Shown here piece by piece: positions 1 to 7,919 of a DNA stretch of 64,000 bases; position 1 is the first letter of the stretch, and every line of letters begins with the position of its first letter. This DNA is from CAYJAD01 sp964370675. Its GTDB lineage: Bacteria; Desulfobacterota; Desulfovibrionia; Desulfovibrionales; Desulfovibrionaceae. The position numbers and the translations under genes are program-made. The DNA lies in contig CAYJKC010000008.1 of assembly GCA_964370675.1 (NCBI GenBank), positions 1-64,000 on the forward strand, given 5' to 3'. Below the pieces are notes generated by a model. That model had not been told where the DNA came from. It did not search any database and saw only the letters and a list, made by a program, of their open reading frames with translations.

Positions 1-102
1 AAGATATCTCTTTCCCCACTCCATAAGCCGCTCCAAGTCCGTAATGGTCACAATTCCAGCTAAAGCTTCTTTTTGCTGAAAAGCAGGAGTGTACCAAGGC
101 AT
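1..102 (-). CDS. possible 5' end of an unidentified gene running off the window
   Basis: An open frame on the minus strand starts with ATG at 102 (begins MPWYTPAFQQKEAL) and stays open to the window edge, 34 codons. There is no clear Shine-Dalgarno sequence and I do not recognise the family. It lies just downstream of a decayed restriction gene, so it may itself be part of a remnant. Adjacent sequence is needed to decide. Confidence 0.25.
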   Translation of the reverse strand, partial: MPWYTPAFQQKEALAGIVTITDLERLMEWGKRYL

Positions 103-110
103 TTCTCACA

Positions 111-430
111 TCAAGAGTAATAGCCAAGAAGTACGAAGAGCAGTAAAGGCAAAAGCCATTCCTTAGTAATTTTTTCATTAGGGTAAGCAGTAGTAAAATG
201 TTTTAAGCCTTCGTCAGTAATAGCATCACGGCGAGTGTATGCTTGAGCGCTTTGCTCTGGTGTATTATTAACACCCAGCAATGAGCCTTGCATATTGGGC
301 TTGGGTGCTTCCGCTTTGTCATAGAAATAAAGGGGGAAGCATTGGGCACCAGCTTCTAAGCAATTCAAATCAACAATGTATTTTGACATCAATGCGCTTA
401 CATCATTACTGGCTCCACGCCCATAACACA
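111..430 (-). pseudogene. 3' remnant of a type ISP restriction-modification / helicase gene
   Basis: The minus-strand translation contains segments I recognise from the C-terminal part of type ISP restriction-modification enzymes: a GRGASNDVSALM stretch, GAQCFPLYFYD, and RRDAITDEGLKHF followed by YPNEKITKE. In the family the last motif leads into an IFYYVYGLLHS-like segment. Here the frame goes into a hydrophobic run and stops at 111, which looks like a frameshift right after ITKE. The 5' part, with methylase and helicase domains, is missing, because the upstream DNA belongs to the EamA transporter gene, whose 3' end abuts it at 446. It is therefore a decayed fragment and cannot be functional alone. 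The family assignment is from memory of conserved motifs. Confidence 0.6.
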
Positions 431-445
431 AAAAACAACTTGCGC

Positions 446-1285
446 TTAAGCTAAACGAATGAGCATGGTGCCTATCACTACAAGAAGGATAGCAAGCATG
501 CGATAAATAGAAAAACGCTCTTTCAGAAATACAATTCCAAGCAACATACTCCAAATGACGGACGTTTCGCGTAAAGCTGCTACCATAGCAATGGGAGACT
601 TTGTCATGGCCCACAATGCTATGGCATATGCTCCCATATTACATAAACCGCTCACGCTAGTAATTACAAGGCGTTTTTTGGCATAGTTTATAAAAGCATA
701 TTTATGTCGCCAAAGTACATAAAGTGTAATGGGAAAGGCATTAATAAAGAACATCCAACAGGTATAACTGATTGGTGCATTGCTAAGGCGTGCACCATGC
801 CCGTCAGAAAGGGTGTAGAGCATAATAATAAGCGCAATACCCAGGGCAATTCCTGTTCCTGACGTATTTTTCATGCTATGACGGCTATTTTCCAAACCAA
901 GAGTAAGCACACCACCACATAAAAGAGCTACACCAAACCAGCCAAGCCAAGGTAAGGGCGTTCCAAGAAGTGTTAAAGCCATGGCTGTAAACATGGGTGC
1001 GCAACCACGCATAATTGTGTAGGCATAAGAAAGGTCCACTCTAGCGTAAGCCATGGGAATGCATATATGATAAGCAAAATGAATAAAGGTGGATGCGGCT
1101 AAAAATGGCCACGATGCAGGGTCTGGGAATGGTAAAAATGGTAAAAATACTACTGCATATACCCCTGAACCAGCAGAAACTAGTGCTATTTCAAAAAGTT
1201 TATTGTCTCCACCTTTAATGATAGCATTCCATGCTGCATGTAAAAGAGCTGCAAATAGAACACTTAATACAATGGTTAAAGACAT
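446..1285 (-). CDS. EamA/DMT-family transporter
   Basis: This 279-residue hydrophobic protein shows the two-fold EamA (drug/metabolite transporter) pattern, with about ten membrane helices. The N-terminus begins SLTIVLSVLFAALLHAAWNA, and the second half ends with a REtsviws...F-KERfs pattern typical of the C-terminal EamA repeat. The family exports or imports small metabolites such as amino acids or sugars; the substrate cannot be read from the sequence. The start is well supported, since GGAGGTGAT precedes the ATG by four bases. It is transcribed towards the restriction-gene remnant and is separated from the divergent glycosyltransferase gene by about 330 bp. A second, unrelated EamA paralogue lies at 45.5 kb. 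Confidence 0.85.
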   Translation of the reverse strand: MSLTIVLSVLFAALLHAAWNAIIKGGDNKLFEIALVSAGSGVYAVVFLPFLPFPDPASWPFLAASTFIHFAYHICIPMAYARVDLSYAYTIMRGCAPMFTAMALTLLGTPLPWLGWFGVALLCGGVLTLGLENSRHSMKNTSGTGIALGIALIIMLYTLSDGHGARLSNAPISYTCWMFFINAFPITLYVLWRHKYAFINYAKKRLVITSVSGLCNMGAYAIALWAMTKSPIAMVAALRETSVIWSMLLGIVFLKERFSIYRMLAILLVVIGTMLIRLA

Positions 1286-1618
1286 ATCACCTCCATGAAA
1301 TTAAACAAAGATATGGCATTTGTGATATAAAGCCATGAGAAACTGTATAGCCTTACTTTGTATAAAAAAGAAGCTTTTTCTCATACCGTATAATATTGGC
1401 ATTAGGTTTTGATATAAGAATATGGTGAACTAAGTAGTAAGAATTTTTCCTCTGGTAATGATTGACTAACGGCATAAATCTTGTGTAGAAAAAGCCTACG
1501 AATTTTATGAAAGAATATACTTAGCATTATGCATATTTTATTGCTCTTAATATGCTAATATGCTGTAAATCTTTGACCATTATAATATTAATTGAGTTGA
1601 ATGTAGTTTTTTAAGTGT
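1286..1618. other. intergenic region between divergent genes
   Basis: This AT-rich stretch of about 330 bp holds the strong ribosome binding site of the EamA gene at its left end and presumably divergent promoters. I see no convincing -35/-10 pair, inverted repeat or small ORF. Confidence 0.4.
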
Positions 1619-2752
1619 ATGAATATACTTTTTTTTGATCAATACGGTAGTCTTGGGGGTGGGCAGCAAATGCTGCTTGAGTTTGTGCGTGCAGTGCAAA
1701 ACCTTAAATTTAAAGTCAGTGCCTTATTGCCAAAAGGAGATTGCACTGTTGCCCTTAAGCGCATGGGAGTGGATGTTAGCTATAGTGGAAAATGTAATTT
1801 AAATCACGGTAAGAAAAATTACTTAGATGTAATCAAGTTACTTTTTTTTTCCATCAGCAGCTTGCTAAAACATAGAAAACTTTTTAAACATCCTGATATA
1901 TTATGTGCTAATGGTGGGCGTACATACTTGCTTTGTTTTCTTGCTGCCATAATATATAAAAAACCTGCCATATATTATATTCATATACACTTATCTCGCA
2001 TGGAATACTCCTTGTTGCGTTGTATCTTGCGCAGTAAATACACTAAAAATATTGTAGCTCCTTCATTTTTTATTCAACAATGTCTTTTGCAACATTCTGT
2101 TGATTTTTCAGATGAACGTGTGGTGGTTTTGGAAAATGGGCTAGATAGACGTTTTAATAATATTGATTATATTGATAGGTTTTCAAATAATAAAATAGAA
2201 CATATAGGCATAGTAGGGCACATTCATTACTTAAAAGGGCAAGATGTGTTGCTCCCTTTAGCACAAAAATTTTCACATTTGCAATTTCATATTTTAGGCG
2301 AAGCTGCCCCGCTAGAGCAAAAATATTATGATGAATTATGCAATGCTGCACCTAAAAACATACATTTTCATGGTTGGGTGCATGACTTACCAGCTAAGGT
2401 GAATAGCATTGGTCTACAGCTTTGCATCATACCCTCACGTAATTTTAACGATGATCCTTCGCGCTGTTTTGAAGCTTTTTCCTTAGTTTCCATTGAGATG
2501 AGCTTACTATCTTGCCTTGTGATACCACGCTATATAGGAGCCTTGGCAGATCAGGTGAAAAATCTTGAATTATTCTCTTTTGAGCATGATGATGAATTGG
2601 TAGAGCTTGTGCAAAAGATATTATCTATGCAATCAAGTGAGTTAGCAAATATAACCAAGCATTCATATAACAAGGTTATGGGAAAATATAGTCAGCAGGC
2701 TTTTCAAAATCGCTTACAAAGCTTTTTTAGCGATGTAGCTAGTAGCATATAA
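1619..2752 (+). CDS. glycosyltransferase, GT4-like (GT-B fold)
   Basis: The 377-residue protein has the layout of a GT4 (GT-B) sugar transferase. The N-terminal start is MNILFFDQYGSLGGGQQMLLE, with the glycine-rich loop that follows the first beta strand in this family. The middle contains NIVAPSFFIQQCLL and VVVLENGLD, corresponding to the usual SxxV...vipNGvD segment. The C-terminal domain includes IGIVGHIHYLKGQDVLL and a later FEAFSLVSIEMS stretch, matching the EpfgLv.iEAma donor-binding motif but with its first Glu followed by AFS. It probably adds a sugar to a surface glycan at the cytoplasmic face. It stands alone, far from the main glycan locus at 19-37 kb. No strong ribosome binding site is visible before the ATG. 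Confidence 0.75.
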   Translation: MNILFFDQYGSLGGGQQMLLEFVRAVQNLKFKVSALLPKGDCTVALKRMGVDVSYSGKCNLNHGKKNYLDVIKLLFFSISSLLKHRKLFKHPDILCANGGRTYLLCFLAAIIYKKPAIYYIHIHLSRMEYSLLRCILRSKYTKNIVAPSFFIQQCLLQHSVDFSDERVVVLENGLDRRFNNIDYIDRFSNNKIEHIGIVGHIHYLKGQDVLLPLAQKFSHLQFHILGEAAPLEQKYYDELCNAAPKNIHFHGWVHDLPAKVNSIGLQLCIIPSRNFNDDPSRCFEAFSLVSIEMSLLSCLVIPRYIGALADQVKNLELFSFEHDDELVELVQKILSMQSSELANITKHSYNKVMGKYSQQAFQNRLQSFFSDVASSI

Positions 2753-2901
2753 TATGCTTTCATTGTTTAGATAGTGCTTATGCCTTAAAGCAAATTGTAC
2801 AACATCAAACTTCTTCACTTAGTGAAAAATGTGCTTAGTGTTTTCAAATTTGTAATGAGTGCTTTTCGCTAATACTTTGTTATTGTTGCGAATATATTTT
2901 T

Positions 2902-2921
2902 ATGTTCCCATTACGGAACAT
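2902..2921. promoter_or_regulatory. palindromic activator site (UAS) for the sigma-54 regulator
   Basis: ATGTTCC and GGAACAT form perfect 7-bp arms around a 6-bp spacer. The same TGTTCC-N6-GGAACA site recurs at 4260-4277, upstream of the other sigma-54 promoter. Its centre lies about 115 bp upstream of the -12 element at 3027-3028, the usual enhancer distance for a bacterial enhancer-binding protein. Binding by the regulator encoded at 4968-6338 is inferred from the clustering. Confidence 0.7.
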
Positions 2922-3013
2922 TTTTTATTTGTTATGAAATTGTTATGTAAGAGGCTTTGTCTGTAACAGTGTGTATTAATAAATAAAATTTTTTTTAACA
3001 TATTGTGTCTTTG

Positions 3014-3029
3014 TGGTATGCTTCTTGCT
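3014..3029 (+). promoter_or_regulatory. sigma-54 (-24/-12) promoter of the YeiH-like gene
   Basis: TGGTATGCTTCTTGCT has the invariant GG (3015-3016) and GC (3027-3028) exactly ten bases apart, and the TTGCT form of the -12 box. It lies about 40 bp upstream of the start codon at 3069. Confidence 0.7.
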
Positions 3030-3068
3030 AAAAGGCAGCAATGTAATATTTTAAGGAGAATGTACCCC

Positions 3069-4157
3069 ATGTCAGAAGTGTCCGTTTCAGCTCCGCAGGA
3101 GAGCTCACCAAGCTTTAATATGCTAGCGTTGCAAAGCTTACCAGGTCTTTTACTTGTAATAGTAGTAGCACTAGCATCATTTTATGTTGCACCAATTATT
3201 AACGAAATACCATTTTTTAAGAACTATTTAAGCTTAAAAGACTTTTTGCTTGCTATCATTATTGGCATGATTATCCGCAATACCATTGGAGTTGCGCCAA
3301 TTTTTAAGCAAGGTCTGTCTTATTCAACTATTATGACAAAGACTGGCATTGTGCTTATGGGTGCAAGTTATTCTCTGGCTGGACTTATTTCTGTTGGGTT
3401 TAATGCCATTATGTTTATTTGTGTGTTTTTGTTTACTTCTGCATTGATTATGATGTGGTTGTGTCTAAAATTAAATATGTCTGCCCCATTATCTGCCTGT
3501 CTTGCAGCAGGCATGTCTGTTTGTGGTGTATCTGCTACCATTGCTATGGCACCTGCTGTACGCGCTAAAAATGAAGATATGGCTTATTCCATTGCCATTG
3601 TGTTAATGTTTGGTCTTATTGCTTTGATTTTGTTTCCCATTGTAGGACGTGTCTTTGAGCTTTCTGACACACAATTTGGCGCCTTTGTGGGCGTTGGGAT
3701 TATTAATTCTGCACAAGTGCTTGGTGCGGGCTTTGCTTATAGTAATGAGGCTGGCACAGTAGCTGGTATCTATAATATAGGTCGCGTGCTATTTTTACCA
3801 TTTGTTATTTTAATGCTAGCTATCATGGTAACAACTCACGAAATAAAATCAGGTGTTAATACTGAAGCTGTTAAAATTAATAAGCTTCGCTTGATTTATG
3901 AAAAGTTCCCTATGTTTGTGCTTGGCTTTTTAAGTGTTGTTTTGATGAATACATTTGGTTTGCTTTCTGAGGCAGAAATTAAGGTTGCAAAAAACTTCAT
4001 GGCTTGGGCATTTTTGCTTGGCTTTGCAAGTATTGGACTAACCACCAACTTAGGAGATCTCAAAGCAGCAGGTCTTAAAGGTGTAATGTTAGGTTTTGGG
4101 GTAGCTACTATCAAGGCTGTTATTGTTTTATTTGCTGTAATGGCCTTTATTGAATAA
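3069..4157 (+). CDS. YeiH/UPF0324-family putative sulfate exporter
   Basis: This membrane protein has about ten predicted helices and belongs to the YeiH family (UPF0324, often annotated putative sulfate exporter). Recognisable segments include KDFLLAIIIGMIIRN, KTGIVLMGASYSL, LAAGMSVCGVSATIAMAP and VGVGIINSAQVLGAGFAYS. The last two carry the family's conserved signatures. The start is placed at 3069 because AAGGAG at 3053-3058 is ten bases upstream. An in-frame ATG at 3060 is too close to it, and a longer extension would overlap the promoter. Expression is predicted to be sigma-54 dependent and activated from the palindrome at 2902. A terminator follows at 4181. The substrate is uncertain, because the sulfate annotation of the family rests on limited evidence. 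Confidence 0.85.
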   Translation: MSEVSVSAPQESSPSFNMLALQSLPGLLLVIVVALASFYVAPIINEIPFFKNYLSLKDFLLAIIIGMIIRNTIGVAPIFKQGLSYSTIMTKTGIVLMGASYSLAGLISVGFNAIMFICVFLFTSALIMMWLCLKLNMSAPLSACLAAGMSVCGVSATIAMAPAVRAKNEDMAYSIAIVLMFGLIALILFPIVGRVFELSDTQFGAFVGVGIINSAQVLGAGFAYSNEAGTVAGIYNIGRVLFLPFVILMLAIMVTTHEIKSGVNTEAVKINKLRLIYEKFPMFVLGFLSVVLMNTFGLLSEAEIKVAKNFMAWAFLLGFASIGLTTNLGDLKAAGLKGVMLGFGVATIKAVIVLFAVMAFIE

Positions 4158-4180
4158 TAAATTCCTTACCCTTATTTACA

Positions 4181-4215
4181 AAAACCCTCTGTGCTAGTGA
4201 ACACAGGGGGTTTTT
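4181..4215 (+). terminator. rho-independent terminator after the YeiH-like gene
   Basis: A stem with CCCTCTGTG against CACAGGGGG (one T-G pair), extended by AAAA/TTTT, a 7-base loop and a T run. Confidence 0.85.
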
Positions 4216-4259
4216 ATTTGTTTATACGTCAGAGCATACACAGGCTGGTTGTTTCTTTG

Positions 4260-4277
4260 TGTTCCATTATGGGAACA
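4260..4277. promoter_or_regulatory. second palindromic activator site (UAS)
   Basis: TGTTCC-ATTATG-GGAACA has the same arms and spacer length as the site at 2903-2920. Two more TGTTCC half-sites follow at 4282-4287 and 4291-4296. The centre is about 120 bp upstream of the -12 element at 4395-4396. It is probably bound by the adjacent NtrC-type regulator. Confidence 0.7.
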
Positions 4278-4381
4278 TGGATGTTCCTTTTGTTCCTAAA
4301 ATGACCCCAAAAATGTTCTTTTTAGGTAATGCAAAATTGCTAATTTTCTATAACTCATTTAAATTAAAAGTAAAAATGTTT

Positions 4382-4397
4382 TGGCACAGCGGTTGCA
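4382..4397 (+). promoter_or_regulatory. sigma-54 promoter of the small-protein pair
   Basis: TGGCACAGCGGTTGCA is an essentially perfect match to the sigma-54 consensus TGGCAC-N5-TTGCW, with GG and GC ten bases apart. It lies about 60 bp upstream of the first small ORF. Confidence 0.85.
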
Positions 4398-4455
4398 ATA
4401 AAGACAATAGAGTTTGAAACAAAACTCAAAATAAAAAATTAAAGGAAATGAAAAA

Positions 4456-4557
4456 ATGAGCTACTACTTTCTAAAATTATCTAAGTCTCGTCGTCAAGAC
4501 GCTATTGTTATTAGCCTAGGTTTAGCCTTAATTGCTTTATCAAAGTTTGTTGCATAA
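4456..4557 (+). CDS. 33-residue small membrane protein A
   Basis: A short ORF (starts MSYYFLKLSKSRRQD) preceded by AAGGA at 4442-4446, nine bases from the ATG. A basic N-terminal half (KLSKSRRQD) leads into one hydrophobic helix (AIVISLGLALIALSKFVA), so it is predicted to be a single-pass inner-membrane peptide with its N-terminus inside. It is the first gene after a near-perfect sigma-54 promoter and is followed by a second ORF of exactly the same length. I do not recognise the family. Size and topology resemble small regulatory or assembly subunits of membrane transporters, but this is only a comparison. Coding status rests on RBS, promoter, a downstream terminator and pairing. Confidence 0.65.
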   Translation: MSYYFLKLSKSRRQDAIVISLGLALIALSKFVA

Positions 4558-4638
4558 GTATAAAGCTATTATATTGGATGTAAAGTTTTACTGAGCATTT
4601 TGTTAAACTAACCATTAACTAAATTTGAGGAACTAGAC

Positions 4639-4740
4639 ATGGATTTACAAACTAAAGTTACATTGATTATTGCTTTCACTTCTACTTTAACTCTTGTTCT
4701 ACAATCACTTGGTGTTATTCTTTACGGTGAAAAGAAATAA
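4639..4740 (+). CDS. 33-residue small membrane protein B
   Basis: A second short ORF (starts MDLQTKVTLIIAFT) with GAGGA at 4626-4630, eight bases upstream of ATG. It consists of a short polar N-terminus, one hydrophobic helix (VTLIIAFTSTLTLVLQSLGV) and a charged tail YGEKK. It is 82 bp downstream of protein A and ends just before a strong terminator, so the two form a bicistronic sigma-54 transcript of about 400 nt. It is not obviously homologous to protein A. I do not recognise the family. It could be a subunit or modulator of a membrane protein such as the YeiH-like transporter under the same control. Confidence 0.65.
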   Translation: MDLQTKVTLIIAFTSTLTLVLQSLGVILYGEKK

Positions 4741-4762
4741 TATTTCTTTCGAAGTGAAAACA

Positions 4763-4799
4763 AAAAACCACCGCTTTTTAAGTGGTGGTTTTTGTTTTT
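4763..4799 (+). terminator. rho-independent terminator after the small-protein pair
   Basis: AAAACCACC pairs with GGTGGTTTT around a T-rich loop and is followed by TGTTTTT. Confidence 0.85.
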
Positions 4800-4967
4800 A
4801 AATTATTTATTTTATTTTTTCATAATTACAATTATAATGTTCATCATGATTATAATAAATAATTGATGTGAAAAACTTATTGTTTGCACCATAAAATTTC
4901 CATAAAATCTTATTTCATAGGCTTATTTCTGGCAATTATATTAGTCTACTTGAGCTATAAAAATAAT

Positions 4968-6338
4968 TTATACTTTAATGTTCAATTCTTTCATTTTAAG
5001 CCATAATTGTTTTCTTGTAATTCCTAAGTGTTCAGCTGCAAGCATTTTCTTGCCACCTGTGTGTTTTAGGGCTTCCATAATACGGGCATGTTCCACTTGT
5101 GCTCTGGTTTCTGATAAGGTTAGATTAGCATTGCTACTTTCTTCCTGTGGCGTTGCAGGATTATTTTGCGCTGGCATGACATGGTTGCGAATGCGCTCTG
5201 GTAGTTCTGCTACACGTATTACGTCAGTGCTTGCAAGAAGCACTGCCCTTTCAATGCTATTACGTAATTCACGAACATTACCTGGGTAAGGATAGGTGTA
5301 TAATGCTTGCTTTGCTTCATCGGATAACTGTAATTTGCGATTATGTGAATTGCAAAATTTTTCCATAAAATACGCTACAAGCAGTGGAATGTCTTCTCCG
5401 CGCTCATTTAGCGGAGGTAGGTGAATAGGAACTATATTAATACGATAATATAAATCCTCACGAAATGCTTTTTGAGTCATAGCTTCTTCTAAATTTTTTG
5501 CTGTGGCAAAAATCATGTGTACTTGTACTTTATGTGGAGTATTGCTACCAATGGGTGTAATTTCTTGATCTTCTAACACTCTTAAAAGTTTAGCTTGAAC
5601 AGCCAAGGGCATTTCGCCAAGTTCGTCAAAGAATATAGTACCACCGTTAGCGGCATCGAACTTGCCCTTTCTAGCCATCTGTGCTCCGGTAAAAGCTCCT
5701 TTTTCATGCCCAAAAAGCTCTGATTCCAATAATTGCTCAGGCAGTGCCGCACAATTGATTTTAATAAAAGGTTTATCAGCTCTGCTGCTTAAATTATGCA
5801 AGGCAGAGGCGACTAGCTCCTTACCGCCACCGCTAGGTCCGAGAATTAAAATGGGTACACAAGCATCAGCAATGGAGTGTATACGTTCAAAAACTTTTAA
5901 CATGGCAGGGCTTTTGCCAATGAACTTTTCTCCTTGTTCATAGCGCAAGCGTGTATTTTCTCTTTTTAGTTCTAAGTACTTAAAGTAACGTGTAACAGTG
6001 ATGAGCAACCCATCGCTTTGAAAGGGTTTGCATAAAAAATCAAAAGCACCTTCCTTTATGGCTTCCACAGCAAGTTCTACCTCCGGAAATGCTGTAATAA
6101 TAATGGTGCCAAGTTCAGGCATGTATTCACGAGTATGCTTTAATAATTCTATACCACTCATGCCGGGCATACGTAAGTCGCTTATCATTAAATCAAAATT
6201 ATGTTTGGCTAGTAAGGTTATGGCATCTTCAGCGCAATTAGCTGTTTGCACTTTATAGCCAGCCTTTTGTAGGGCATGTTGCATGCCTAAGCACATAGAT
6301 AGCTCATCTTCTACTAATAGTATGGAATGCGATGTCAT
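4968..6338 (-). CDS. NtrC-family sigma-54-dependent response regulator
   Basis: This 456-residue protein has three domains: receiver (about 1-120, phosphoacceptor D54 in LMISDLRMPG, signature Lys in CKPF near 104), AAA+ sigma-54 activation domain (about 138-370) and a Fis-type HTH at the C-terminus (HLGITRKQLWLKMKEL). GAFTGA, the sigma-54 contact loop, is present at about 214-219, and Walker B is TIFFDE. Walker A reads GPSGGGKE rather than the usual GESGTGKE, a mild deviation that keeps the GK. It is the last gene of the Usp-SBP-kinase-regulator operon, nine bases after the kinase. Its likely targets are the two flanking sigma-54 promoters with TGTTCC-N6-GGAACA sites. Pfam order: Response_reg, Sigma54_activat, HTH_8. 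Confidence 0.95.
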   Translation of the reverse strand: MTSHSILLVEDELSMCLGMQHALQKAGYKVQTANCAEDAITLLAKHNFDLMISDLRMPGMSGIELLKHTREYMPELGTIIITAFPEVELAVEAIKEGAFDFLCKPFQSDGLLITVTRYFKYLELKRENTRLRYEQGEKFIGKSPAMLKVFERIHSIADACVPILILGPSGGGKELVASALHNLSSRADKPFIKINCAALPEQLLESELFGHEKGAFTGAQMARKGKFDAANGGTIFFDELGEMPLAVQAKLLRVLEDQEITPIGSNTPHKVQVHMIFATAKNLEEAMTQKAFREDLYYRINIVPIHLPPLNERGEDIPLLVAYFMEKFCNSHNRKLQLSDEAKQALYTYPYPGNVRELRNSIERAVLLASTDVIRVAELPERIRNHVMPAQNNPATPQEESSNANLTLSETRAQVEHARIMEALKHTGGKKMLAAEHLGITRKQLWLKMKELNIKV

Positions 6339-6347
6339 ATTAATCTC

Positions 6348-7916
6348 TTATAAAGTAGTATTTGCATTTAAAGGTATTTTGATTTCAAAAACAGCTCCAG
6401 AATAAACTTGTCCATTATATTCAGGAGTGCAATTATCAGCAATTTTTAATGACCCACCATGTTGGGCAATGATGGTACTTGATACAGCAAGACCAAGACC
6501 AGTACCCTTACCTTCGGGTTTGGTGCTAAAAAATGGATTAAAAATTTTATCTTGTATTTCTGGTTTAATGCCAAGTCCGGTGTCAGCCACTATAATAAAT
6601 AAGTTTTGATTATCAATATAAGCTTTTAAAAGTATAGCTAAGTTTTTATTATTTGGGCAATCATTGATCATTGAATAGTCTGCATTCAAGATAAGATTTA
6701 GTAAAACTTGTTCAATCTTATCAAAATCAAGCTGTACATCTGGTATGCTTGATAAAACATCCATATGTATGCTTGTACCATGTTGGCTTAATGTATAATC
6801 TGCTAGGTTTTTGCAGTGATTAAAAACTTGATGTATAGAGGTTGGCCCCATACTAAGGGGCGCAGGTCTTGCAAAGCGTAGAAAAGAATTAACTGTGCTA
6901 CGAATTTTTTCAAGGCTTTTATTTATAACATTAATATGTTGACTGCGCATGTCTTCTGTCATATCGCCTTCACATAGGTTTTGAAAGCAAAGAATTGTTC
7001 CGCCTAAAGGATTATTAATTTCATGGGCAAGACCTGAAGCCAATTGCCCAACTGCTGCCAGTTTTTCAGCCTGTAGCATCCTTTCTATGTCTTGTAAGCG
7101 TTCTTCTTCCACTTGATGTAAGCGGGCTAACATCCAAGTAAAGCTGTCTTGTAGTTCGCCAATTTCATCCTCACGTTTTGGTAGTTTGGGCAAATCCTTC
7201 TTTACTTCACCCTTTAGGGTAATGGTGTTCATATTGTCAGTAAGTTGTTGAATTGGTGTTATAAAGTTTCTTCCAGCAAGCCAGACAATACCTATAGAAA
7301 GTAAGAGGAAGAAAATTGATAATAATATTATCTCGTTACGTAAATTAGCGTTGTAGGCATACATTTCATTGAGTGAAAAATCTAAGCGGCATAAACCCCA
7401 AAATTTTGAACCTATGGCTAATGGTACAGTAATTTGCAGCAGATTTTGTCCATCTTGTGTGTGAATTTCTTCCACAAATTCTTGGCGTTTAGTAAGAAGT
7501 TTTAATGTTTTAGCATCATTATAAATTTTACCATATTCGCGCAGATTATTATGGGCTAATACTTGACCTTGTGCGTTTAATATAAAGAAATTTCTCATGC
7601 GAGGGTCAAGGCGCATTAAATCTGCCATAAAATACTCTAAATATTCGCTCATTCCTGATGAATCAACCATATTTAACTCTTCATAAATTCTGGCATTGGT
7701 GTAAAGAAGGGCTGCACTATTTGCAATACTTAAACCTTGCTGTACGGTATCGTTATAGATGATATTATTTTCACGTTCCACAATACCAAGGCTAACCACA
7801 ATAGTAAACAAAAGCAGGGTAGGAATGGCTGTGGCTAGAAGCTTTGCTTGAATGCCAAGGTGCAATGATCTTAACTTAGCAAGTAGGGATTTTTTTATAA
7901 AAGAATATCTTTGCAT
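6348..7916 (-). CDS. sensor histidine kinase of the sigma-54 module
   Basis: 522 residues. A membrane helix at about 28-46 and another at about 195-214 bracket a periplasmic sensor domain. This is followed by a HAMP-like linker, the dimerisation domain with H298 in SGLAHEINNPLGG, and a HATPase domain with an N box (LNLILNADYSM), G1 (DTGLGIKPE) and G2 (GTGLGLAVS). It overlaps neither neighbour but starts three bases after the stop of the periplasmic binding protein, implying coupled translation. It should phosphorylate the adjacent regulator. The upstream PhnD-like protein may present the ligand to the periplasmic sensor domain, as in other binding-protein/kinase pairs; this is inference. Confidence 0.93.
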   Translation of the reverse strand: MQRYSFIKKSLLAKLRSLHLGIQAKLLATAIPTLLLFTIVVSLGIVERENNIIYNDTVQQGLSIANSAALLYTNARIYEELNMVDSSGMSEYLEYFMADLMRLDPRMRNFFILNAQGQVLAHNNLREYGKIYNDAKTLKLLTKRQEFVEEIHTQDGQNLLQITVPLAIGSKFWGLCRLDFSLNEMYAYNANLRNEIILLSIFFLLLSIGIVWLAGRNFITPIQQLTDNMNTITLKGEVKKDLPKLPKREDEIGELQDSFTWMLARLHQVEEERLQDIERMLQAEKLAAVGQLASGLAHEINNPLGGTILCFQNLCEGDMTEDMRSQHINVINKSLEKIRSTVNSFLRFARPAPLSMGPTSIHQVFNHCKNLADYTLSQHGTSIHMDVLSSIPDVQLDFDKIEQVLLNLILNADYSMINDCPNNKNLAILLKAYIDNQNLFIIVADTGLGIKPEIQDKIFNPFFSTKPEGKGTGLGLAVSSTIIAQHGGSLKIADNCTPEYNGQVYSGAVFEIKIPLNANTTL

Positions 7917-7919
7917 GGC

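Larger units (their letters stand above)
2753..3068. other. regulatory intergenic region upstream of the YeiH-like gene
   Basis: About 315 bp without a gene. It contains the enhancer-like palindrome at 2902-2921 and the sigma-54 promoter at 3014-3029, both listed separately. No terminator is evident for the glycosyltransferase gene. Confidence 0.6.

Noticed and set aside
4456..4740. Identification of the small proteins as KdpF- or CydX-like subunits
   Set aside because: Only size and hydrophobicity agree; no kdp or cyd genes are near.
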